DNA of 64,000 nucleotides from Tannerella sp. (GTDB lineage: Bacteria > Bacteroidota > Bacteroidia > Bacteroidales > Tannerellaceae), in assembly GCA_031285565.1 (NCBI GenBank), contig JAITVY010000105.1, positions 1-64,000 of the forward strand, read 5' to 3'. The position numbers were made by a program, and so were the translations under genes. Shown here piece by piece: positions 58,110-64,000 of the stretch. The notes beneath the pieces were generated by a model. That model did not search any database, had not been told where the DNA came from, and saw nothing but the letters and a program-made list of their open reading frames with translations. The first letter of the stretch is position 1. Every line of letters begins with the position of its first letter.

Positions 58110-59087
58110 ATGTACGAATCACTCCTTGGATTAGATCCTGTTAAAATAAATTTCTCAAATGCCGGAAGTTTTTTACTGAACATTATTCTTGCTTTTATCA
58201 TGTTTGGTGTAGCTTTAGGTATACGTCCCGCCCAGTTTAAGCAACTGGCTTTATCTCCCAGACCTGTAGTGTTGGGTGTTGTATTGCAGTTTGTATTATT
58301 ACCATTAATTACTTTTCTGCTTGTTTTGTTATTCAGCCGGTTTATCACGCCTACGGTTGCTATGGGTATGATTTTAGTGGCAGCCTGTCCGGGTGGGAAT
58401 GTATCTAATTTTATGTCTTCATTTTCCAGGGGTAATACGGAACTATCGGTTACGCTGACTGCCATTACCACCGGTTTGGCTGTATTTATGACGCCTTTTA
58501 ATTTTTCGTTCTGGGGAGGAATGTACGTAAGGTTTATCAGTAAACGGACGGAACTGCTTCAGCCGTTAGAGATCGAATATATGCAGATGTTTGAAACGAT
58601 ATTTATCATTATGGGTATTCCGGTTATACTGGGTGTTTTGTGCTCGCGTTATTTACCGGGAATTGCGAATAAACTTACTAAACCGCTTCAATATCTTTCT
58701 CTGATATTCTTCGTAGCCTTAGTTGCTGTTATGTTTATAAATAACTGGCAACTATTTGTGCAGTATATTCATTATATTTTGATTATTGTTTTTATACATA
58801 ATCTGGTTGCTCTTTCTACTGGTTATGGTGTTGCTACATTGTTTAAACAATCGGAACGTAACCGGAGAACATTGACCATTGAAACGGGAATACAGAATTC
58901 AGGATTAGGGTTGGTTTTGTTATTTAATCCGAAAATTTTCCCTCCGGATCTCGCTATTGGCGGGATGCTGTTTGTTACTGCATGGTGGGGTATCTGGCAT
59001 ATTATTTCCGGTTTAACTATTTCATCTTATTGGCATAGGAAAGAGCTGAAAGAGCCAACTTTAAGTCCCTTGAAAAGTAAAAGGTGA
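58110..59087 (+). CDS. Bile acid:sodium symporter family transporter (BASS)
   Basis: A 325-residue membrane protein with about nine or ten helices. The BASS signature is visible: FIMFGVALGIRPAQFKQLAL (near 30), AACPGGNVSNFMSSFSRGNT (near 90) with the Na+-binding crossover, LTAITTGLAVFMTPFNFSFW (near 113) and TIETGIQNSGLGLVLLFNP (near 257). Bacterial members move bile salts, pantoate or other organic anions with sodium. The gene stands alone with its own promoter; the substrate is unknown. Confidence 0.93.
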   Translation: MYESLLGLDPVKINFSNAGSFLLNIILAFIMFGVALGIRPAQFKQLALSPRPVVLGVVLQFVLLPLITFLLVLLFSRFITPTVAMGMILVAACPGGNVSNFMSSFSRGNTELSVTLTAITTGLAVFMTPFNFSFWGGMYVRFISKRTELLQPLEIEYMQMFETIFIIMGIPVILGVLCSRYLPGIANKLTKPLQYLSLIFFVALVAVMFINNWQLFVQYIHYILIIVFIHNLVALSTGYGVATLFKQSERNRRTLTIETGIQNSGLGLVLLFNPKIFPPDLAIGGMLFVTAWWGIWHIISGLTISSYWHRKELKEPTLSPLKSKR

Positions 59088-59158
59088 AAGAAAATCAATG
59101 GTGAACGGTTAGTGATAAGTGGTAAATTGAATATACTTGATAAACTCAATTGATTCGA

Positions 59159-59668
59159 TTAATTTTGTGTGTTTTTTTTGATCGAAACGATCTTTTGCAG
59201 GAACAGGTTATTCGGAATAACAATCAATTCTTTTTCTTCGGTTCGTATATGCGTATAGAATGTCTGTATGCTTTCTATGGTAGCAACGATAGGAATATCT
59301 TTATCAATAATATGAATCCGGTCGCCAATACGGAAAGGCGCTGTGAAAAACATGATTATACCGGCAGTTATATTACTCAGCATCGACCATTGAGCAAACA
59401 TCGCCACTCCAATAATAGCAAAAATTGAAGAGAGCCCTAATAAGATGTTATTTGGTTTTACCCCCCAGATAATGGCTATTATAAAAATAAAAGTAAAATT
59501 CATTAATATCGATATGACTTGCTTCATTTGCTTGATACGTACATCTTGTATTTGTACTAATTTTCCATATTTGGAAATCAGTTTTCTGGCTAAAAGTTTT
59601 AAAAAGGGTAATAGTATCAGGACAATTACCGAAGCTACAGTCTGTAGTAAATAGTCTTTAATATCCAT
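59159..59668 (-). CDS. Small-conductance mechanosensitive channel, short MscS type
   Basis: A 169-residue protein, shorter than E. coli MscS (286). It has two N-terminal helices (VASVIVLILLPFLKLLARKL, ILMNFTFIFIIAIIWGV), the pore helix region LGLSSIFAIIGVAMFAQWSM (near 80) and the beta domain start LSNITAGIIMFFTAPFRIGD (near 98) with IVATIESIQTFYTHIRTEEK. It ends soon after VIPNNLFLQKIVSIKK, so the alpha-beta cytosolic domain is missing. Such truncated forms are common in Bacteroidales. Convergent with the BASS gene. Confidence 0.9.
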   Translation of the reverse strand: MDIKDYLLQTVASVIVLILLPFLKLLARKLISKYGKLVQIQDVRIKQMKQVISILMNFTFIFIIAIIWGVKPNNILLGLSSIFAIIGVAMFAQWSMLSNITAGIIMFFTAPFRIGDRIHIIDKDIPIVATIESIQTFYTHIRTEEKELIVIPNNLFLQKIVSIKKNTQN

Positions 59669-59692
59669 AGATGCATTCTATATTAGGCACTG

Positions 59693-59700
59693 CAAACTTA
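59693..59700 (-). promoter_or_regulatory. -7 box of the MscS gene
   Basis: The minus strand reads TAAGTTTG, 24 nt before the ATG at 59668. No clear -33 TTTG. Confidence 0.45.
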
Positions 59701-59771
59701 GATAAAATTGTGATAAATATGGAAAGCTTCATTCAAATTTTCCTTATACTTGCAAACTCAATTATATAGCA

Positions 59772-60224
59772 ATGAATACAGATTACCTGAAAACAAGACT
59801 TGCCCCTTGCGGGCTGCATTGCGGGAAATGCTTTGCATTCAGTAATGGAGATATTTCGAAGAATAGCCGCAAACTAAAAACGGATTTGGGACAATTTGAT
59901 ATTTATGCGGAGCGGTTTGTTTCGCTATTACAAGCTCCTGTATTTTTACAGTATCCGGCGTTTAAAGAAATGCTTGCTTATTTTAGTGAGGCGAGTTGTA
60001 AAGGCTGCCGGAACGAACGATGCAAACTATTTAAAAACTGTAAGGTCAGGGATTGTGCAGAACAAATGCAGATTGATTTTTGCTTCGAATGTAGCCAATT
60101 TCCGTGTGGCCGGACCGGATTTGACGAACATCTCCAAAATCGTTCGGTTGCTATCAATCAACGTATGAAAGAGATCGGTGTTGAGGAATACTATGAAGAA
60201 ATTAAAGAACTGCCCCGGTATTGA
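59772..60224 (+). CDS. DUF3795-family cysteine-rich protein
   Basis: A 150-residue soluble protein. The N-terminal APCGLHCGKCFAFSNGD (10-26) and later CKGCRNERCKLFKNCKVRDC (near 78) and FCFECSQFPCGRTGFDEH (near 105) contain a dozen cysteines in the DUF3795 pattern, presumably binding metal or iron-sulphur clusters. The family is found in many anaerobes; its role is unknown. It lies in its own unit, convergent with the DUF6125-like gene. Confidence 0.88.
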   Translation: MNTDYLKTRLAPCGLHCGKCFAFSNGDISKNSRKLKTDLGQFDIYAERFVSLLQAPVFLQYPAFKEMLAYFSEASCKGCRNERCKLFKNCKVRDCAEQMQIDFCFECSQFPCGRTGFDEHLQNRSVAINQRMKEIGVEEYYEEIKELPRY

Positions 60225-60246
60225 TTTTATATTTAATCCGTTTGTT

Positions 60247-60756
60247 TTATGTTGATAACGTAAATTTCCAGGCACAGGCACATTGGTCGTCTGTAACATC
60301 GGGAAAGCAACTGACGGTTTCACATTCGATACGATCATCAATGACTTTGGCAAAGTCAGCATGTTCGACATAACCGACCGGTTTACAGGGATGGTATGGC
60401 ATTCCTTTTTGTTTACGTGCAGTTTGTACACGACAATCTATTACACGATAAATAAGTGATTCTTTTTCGCAGATCAATTCGATCTTCGGATTAGCCAGCG
60501 CGGAAAACCGTATGGATAATGCTTTTTCCAGTCCTTCGAGTCCAGGCTGTTCGGGTAATTGCAGAAAGTTTTTGATACGCTGTGCTTCAGTTCGGGTAAA
60601 CCGTCCCATCGCATTCCGGTCATGAAACATTGCTTCATCCATACCTTTTTCTTGTTCTATGGATTGAAACCATACGCCATCCATTGCATAGATATTACGT
60701 GCGTAGATTTGCACCAATGCTTTTAACTCATCTTTTGAAAGTTCATCTAATCCCAT
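60247..60756 (-). CDS. DUF6125-like cysteine-containing protein
   Basis: A 169-residue soluble protein. The N-terminal ELSKDELKALVQIYARNIYA (5-24) and MDGVWFQSIEQEKGMDEAMF are helical. The C-terminal half holds YRVIDCRVQTARKQKGMPYH with PCKPVGY (near 105-130) and ETVSCFPDVTDDQCACAWKF (near 145-164), five cysteines in total. The pattern matches proteins annotated DUF6125 in anaerobes, where such cysteines may hold a cofactor. The gene start overlaps the end of the SIR2-like gene by 14 bases, so the two form one unit. Confidence 0.8.
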   Translation of the reverse strand: MGLDELSKDELKALVQIYARNIYAMDGVWFQSIEQEKGMDEAMFHDRNAMGRFTRTEAQRIKNFLQLPEQPGLEGLEKALSIRFSALANPKIELICEKESLIYRVIDCRVQTARKQKGMPYHPCKPVGYVEHADFAKVIDDRIECETVSCFPDVTDDQCACAWKFTLST

Positions 60757-61636
60757 GCTTCTCTATTTTATCGAGGATGCGAAGATAGTAATCCGCTTCG
60801 TTTTTTTCGTCAAAAGGCATGGATTTTGTTTTGATTTCATACGCATTTAATAACTGGAGCTTATGTTGTATTTTGCTTTCCAGGAAGTCCGGATAGAAAT
60901 AAGTAATGCTATTATTCAGTTTTAGTTTTTTGGATTGAATCGTGCGTTGCCGAAAAGTAAGCAGCCACCAGAGATGTATTTCAATGAAATCGAGAGTAAG
61001 CCCGATGATATAGATATTATTTTTGAAAAAGAAATCCAACCAACTGTATATGATGGTTCTATCACTTGTATTTTTCCTTATTATCAGCGGTTCTAACTTT
61101 AAATTTGTATAGGAAGCGCCTGTTGCTACATAGTTGCGCATCTGTTGCAGATAGCCACTGTAGTGTTCATATCCCAATGTGATACTTAATAGATGGTTGC
61201 GGTCGCCATGGATATGCCAGATATATTTATCATTTAACTGATGATGGCGAAAGATGCTGTAGAGGTTTTCTTTTACAATGCCTTCATTTTTCATTTGATC
61301 TGTCTGGGACGTAAGGAGTTGTTCAAGTGTAAAATCGTAATTCGTGGTAAGGATATGTTGAACACCGGATGTAATAATTCGCTGATGTATTTTGTTAGGT
61401 TGCAATTTTTTGATTTGTTCAGCAATAAATTTTTTGATATCTGTTTCTGAAATATCATTTTTCCGGATTGCACTGGCTACAATTTCTTCGTAGAGCAGAG
61501 GAAAAGGTTTATTAATGGTATGAATCCGTCCTTTTGCTCCGATATATTTTATTAAATCCTCAATCAGATCATACCAGGTATAGGTAGTATTGATATTATT
61601 GATTCCATTCCCGATAAGAAATACATTGTTCTTCAT
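60743..61636 (-). CDS. SIR2-like NAD-binding domain protein
   Basis: A 297-residue protein read from MKNNVFLIGNGINNINTTYT (61636), favoured by the -7 box only 20 nt upstream; three codons more (61645) are possible. SIR2-type motifs: FLIGNGIN (5-12), ILTTNYDFTLEQLL (near 94) with the Asn-Tyr-Asp box, IWHIHGDRN (near 140) with the catalytic-type His, and NIYIIGLTLDFIEIHLWWLL (near 208). Stand-alone SIR2-like proteins of this kind can act as NADases in phage defence, but no partner domain (TIR, helicase, Ago) is present. The overlapping DUF6125-like gene is the only linked gene. Confidence 0.82.
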   Translation of the reverse strand: MKNNVFLIGNGINNINTTYTWYDLIEDLIKYIGAKGRIHTINKPFPLLYEEIVASAIRKNDISETDIKKFIAEQIKKLQPNKIHQRIITSGVQHILTTNYDFTLEQLLTSQTDQMKNEGIVKENLYSIFRHHQLNDKYIWHIHGDRNHLLSITLGYEHYSGYLQQMRNYVATGASYTNLKLEPLIIRKNTSDRTIIYSWLDFFFKNNIYIIGLTLDFIEIHLWWLLTFRQRTIQSKKLKLNNSITYFYPDFLESKIQHKLQLLNAYEIKTKSMPFDEKNEADYYLRILDKIEKHGIR

Positions 61637-61655
61637 TGTTACCATTTAAGATAAA

Positions 61656-61663
61656 CAAAAATA
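61656..61663 (-). promoter_or_regulatory. -7 box of the SIR2-like gene
   Basis: The minus strand reads TATTTTTG, 20 nt before the ATG at 61636. No -33 TTTG at normal spacing. Confidence 0.5.
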
Positions 61664-61680
61664 GTAAAATATTTAGATTT

Positions 61681-61762
61681 GTAGTCAGTAGTTAGTAGTT
61701 AGTAGAAAATATCAATTATAACTAATCATTCTACAAACTACTATCTACAAACTACCAGCTAT
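61681..61762. repeat. Short-period GTAGTTAGTAG-type repeats
   Basis: GTAGTCAGTAGTTAGTAGTT on the left and CTACAAACTACTATCTACAA on the right are degenerate and roughly complementary, so they can fold back on each other. They lie directly after the pyruvate oxidase stop. The same class of string stands at 6540-6572. Confidence 0.6.
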
Positions 61763-61766
61763 TGTT

Positions 61767-63491
61767 CTATTTCATCAGGTCTTTCAGTAGCGGCATATCT
61801 TTTACCTGATACCGTTGTTTGAATGCTTCTACAGCTTCTTTTCCGAATTTTTCTTCATCCAGGATAAACGCTTCTGCCGGGAAGGGTCTTTCGTGATTCA
61901 GTTTTATATCGATCACTACCGGCACTTTGCTCACTTTAGCTTCATCAAAGATGCCTCTTAATTGATCCGGATGTGTGACTGAAAACGCTTTTGCTCCCAT
62001 TCCTTCGGCAATCTTAGCATAATCGACATCCATCAGATCCACACCATATTTAGGTTGCCTGGTATCCTCCTGTTCGGCATCTATAAAACCAAAAGAAGCG
62101 TTCGAAAAAACAATGTTAATAACAGGCAGATTATATTTGACTTGTGTAATGATATCCTGCATCACCATTGCAAACCCGCCATCACCACTCAGAGTGAAGA
62201 CTTGCCGGTCGGGATAAGATAGTTTTGCACCGATCCCTCCCGGAACTCCGTAACCCATCGTTGCGAATAGGCCTGAAGTGGTAAACTGTTGTTGTCCATT
62301 CATATTCAGAAACCGGATGGCAAAGATGGTAACATTTCCTACGTCCGTAACGAAAATAGCATCGTCAGTTGCAATCCGGTTTATTTCTCTGAAGACCGGC
62401 TCCGGACGCATCGGCATTTTTTTACTATCATTGAAGCTGTGTATCCATCTTAACCAGTTTTGACGGTTTTGGCGGCAAGCTTCCAGGAACCGGGACACAG
62501 GTTTGCGTTTTCCGTTTTGAACCAATCGTTTCATTGATTCTTTGGCATCACCTAGAATGGCTACATCTGCTTTATGGCGGCTACCTAATTTAGAACTATC
62601 TGTGTCGATCTGGATAAACCGGGCTTCTTTCGGAAAGAAAAATCGGGCAAACGGGAAGTTACTTCCGACGAAGAGTATCAGGTCACTCATCTGAAGCGCT
62701 TCGTTTGCCGGTTTGGTTGCCACACGTGCTGCCATACCCATGAAGTTTTTCGCCGAATCCGGAATAATACCTTTTGCCATTACGGATAATACGATAGGCA
62801 TGGAATAATGTTCGGATAGTGCAATGACTTCATCTCCGGCGCCTTGTGCACCTCGTCCTACATATAACACAGGACGCTCGGCAGCTTCGATTAACCTGAT
62901 GGCTTCCTGAATATCTTTATCATCCGGAAGGAGTAAACTTACACGATGATTTTTTGCAGAAGTGATACTTTCGTTCGTGATATCTACATATCCGTAATCA
63001 ACCGGAATAGTAACAACGGCGACCCCTTGATATTCGTATGCTTTCCGGATAGCTTCATCAATAATAAACGGAAGGCTTTCAGGTGTCATTACAGTACGGT
63101 TGTATACACTGACATCCGTGAACATCGGATTTTCATTCAGTTCCTGAAATGAATTATAATTCATGGCATGTGAAGCTACTTGCCCTACCAATGCCAATAC
63201 AGGAGCATGATCCATTTGTGCATCATATAATCCGTTGAAAAGATGGGTAGCGCCGGGACCTGCTGTCCCGAAACAAACGCCTATTTTCCCTGTGAGTTTA
63301 GCTTCTGCCGCAGCGGCAATGGCTCCGGTTTCTTCATGACGTACCTGTATAAACCGGACTTTGTCTTTCCGGTCATATAATGCATTCATAATCGAATTAA
63401 ATGATCCACCGGGTATGCCGTAGATATGATCTACTCCCCAACTTTCCAGGACATTCAGCATGGCCACGCCTGATTTAATTGTATTATCCAT
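61767..63491 (-). CDS. poxB: Pyruvate oxidase (ThDP-dependent)
   Basis: A 574-residue thiamine-diphosphate enzyme of the pyruvate oxidase group (acetolactate synthase-like). Domain 1 has WGVDHIYGIPGGSFNSIMNA (18-37) and the catalytic-type Glu in RHEETGAIAAAAEAKLTGKI (near 51-70). A central FAD-fold follows (~190-330). Domain 3 has the ThDP site GYGVPGGIGAKLSYPDRQVF (near 415), GDGGFAMVMQDIITQVKYN (near 440) and the metal-binding Asn in NASFGFID. Products are acetyl phosphate or acetate plus CO2, depending on the acceptor. The gene is monocistronic; a beta-carbonic anhydrase gene lies divergently upstream. Confidence 0.9.
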   Translation of the reverse strand: MDNTIKSGVAMLNVLESWGVDHIYGIPGGSFNSIMNALYDRKDKVRFIQVRHEETGAIAAAAEAKLTGKIGVCFGTAGPGATHLFNGLYDAQMDHAPVLALVGQVASHAMNYNSFQELNENPMFTDVSVYNRTVMTPESLPFIIDEAIRKAYEYQGVAVVTIPVDYGYVDITNESITSAKNHRVSLLLPDDKDIQEAIRLIEAAERPVLYVGRGAQGAGDEVIALSEHYSMPIVLSVMAKGIIPDSAKNFMGMAARVATKPANEALQMSDLILFVGSNFPFARFFFPKEARFIQIDTDSSKLGSRHKADVAILGDAKESMKRLVQNGKRKPVSRFLEACRQNRQNWLRWIHSFNDSKKMPMRPEPVFREINRIATDDAIFVTDVGNVTIFAIRFLNMNGQQQFTTSGLFATMGYGVPGGIGAKLSYPDRQVFTLSGDGGFAMVMQDIITQVKYNLPVINIVFSNASFGFIDAEQEDTRQPKYGVDLMDVDYAKIAEGMGAKAFSVTHPDQLRGIFDEAKVSKVPVVIDIKLNHERPFPAEAFILDEEKFGKEAVEAFKQRYQVKDMPLLKDLMK

Positions 63492-63538
63492 ATATGTTAT
63501 TAATAAATAGTGAATGATCTAGTGCATTGGTGGTAAAA

Positions 63539-63546
63539 CAAATGTA
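63539..63546 (-). promoter_or_regulatory. -7 box of the pyruvate oxidase gene
   Basis: The minus strand reads TACATTTG, ~48 nt before the ATG at 63491. No TTTG is at the right upstream distance. Confidence 0.5.
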
Positions 63547-63740
63547 TAAGCAATCTTGTTGTCATTTTTTTGTATTTACTGGTTTGATATCGTTCTTACT
63601 CTTTCGGGAGATATATTTATAGTTTTAGCAGGAACGGAGGTAAATTTATTGTGAAGAAGTAGGTGAATATCTTTCTGAAAAAAGTGAGTCGTACTATTCA
63701 TATTTTTTCAGAATTAGCTCATTAAAAAAAATAGAAATTA

Positions 63741-63748
63741 TACTTTTG
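63741..63748 (+). promoter_or_regulatory. -7 box of the carbonic anhydrase gene
   Basis: TACTTTTG fits TAnnTTTG, 40 nt before the ATG at 63789. The gap 63492-63788 contains no other recognisable feature. Confidence 0.5.
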
Positions 63749-63788
63749 CAACGTTTTATTCTATAGGTATTATTAAAAACGACAAAAG

Positions 63789-64000
63789 ATGTATTTTTCT
63801 AAAAAAATGAAATGGGCTTTGCTTTTGAGCTTTGCCGGTATTGTTGCACAGGCCCAAGTAATTAATGGCGAGGTATTGGATTTATTAAAAGAAGGGAATA
63901 AACGTTTTTGTACCAATCAAATGATCCATCAGCATCAGGATGCAGAAACGTTAAAAACGTTGGTCGAAGGACAGCATCCTTTTGCAGTAGTAATCAGTTG
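63789..64000 (+). CDS. Beta-carbonic anhydrase, N-terminal part
   Basis: The first ~70 residues of a gene cut by the window end. A signal peptide (MKWALLLSFAGIVAQAQ, from either ATG 63789 or 63807) is followed by LLKEGNKRFCTNQMIHQHQD and EGQHPFAVVIS. This is the usual start of beta-carbonic anhydrases, just before the zinc-binding Cys-Ser-Asp-Ser-Arg box, which would come next. The signal suggests a periplasmic enzyme that interconverts CO2 and bicarbonate, which could deal with CO2 from the divergently encoded pyruvate oxidase; that link is only inference. Confidence 0.85.
   Translation, partial: MYFSKKMKWALLLSFAGIVAQAQVINGEVLDLLKEGNKRFCTNQMIHQHQDAETLKTLVEGQHPFAVVIS

Noticed and set aside
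1-64000. CRISPR arrays, tRNA or rRNA genes
   Set aside because: No regularly spaced repeats with unique spacers and no tRNA-like or rRNA sequences were found in the gaps.

Overview
The window looks like chromosomal DNA of an AT-rich anaerobe of the Bacteroidota, order Bacteroidales; a Parabacteroides/Tannerellaceae-like genome is my best guess. Support: repeated promoters of the Bacteroides type (TTTG, 19-20 nt, TAnnTTTG), sigma/FecR/TonB-receptor clusters, DUF4249, DUF4251 and DUF6266 proteins, a C-terminal domain resembling type IX secretion signals, GH92 and GH78 glycosidases, and NrfHA nitrite reduction. No rRNA, tRNA, CRISPR array or complete insertion sequence was seen. The genus is inferred, not shown.

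Layout. 1-1164: a repeat-bearing edge and rpsP with a long acidic tail. 1379-4154: a GntR(YtrA-type)-ABC transporter operon on the minus strand with a consensus promoter and a palindromic operator at its start. 4369-5205: a TPR protein. 5360-13172: a leucine/isoleucine operon on the minus strand (leuA, leuC, a small lipoprotein gene, leuD, a second LeuA-like synthase, mgsA, leuB), headed by a complete transcription attenuator: promoter, 23-residue Ile/Leu-rich leader peptide, antiterminator and terminator. 13508-21698: hypothetical lipoproteins, a TPR-like protein, a DUF6266 protein, glycerate kinase, a beta-propeller lipoprotein, a probable type IX secretion substrate and an outer-membrane barrel.

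21747-27915: a glycan segment (GH43-like/GH92 fusion, aldose epimerase, truncated BRO gene) lying between an acyltransferase remnant and an intact acyltransferase gene. 28091-30385: a redox-like operon (NmrA-type oxidoreductase, nitroreductase lipoprotein, Cys-rich protein) divergent from an HxlR regulator gene whose start and stop both lie in copies of one operator-like repeat. 30493-38345: membrane and secreted proteins, a GH78 rhamnosidase, a lipoprotein, a repeat-domain lipoprotein and a Tat-exported Gfo/Idh/MocA oxidoreductase. 38389-47325: a Crp/Fnr regulator, an outer-membrane porin, nrfH-nrfA-resB-ccsA for ammonia-forming nitrite reduction, DUF488 and a PepSY membrane protein. Three promoters here carry an 18-bp palindrome (GTAAT-N4-ATTAC) at almost identical distance from the -7 box, which suggests one regulon controlled by the nearby Crp/Fnr protein.

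47544-57903: a sigma factor, two closely related TonB-receptor/DUF4249 pairs and a single FecR gene in an unusual order. A short fecR-like remnant shows how it arose: tandem duplication followed by loss of the first fecR. 58110-64000: a BASS transporter, a small MscS channel, DUF3795, a DUF6125-like/SIR2-like gene pair, pyruvate oxidase and the start of a beta-carbonic anhydrase gene. Many intergenic gaps hold degenerate short-period repeats and small inverted-repeat elements.
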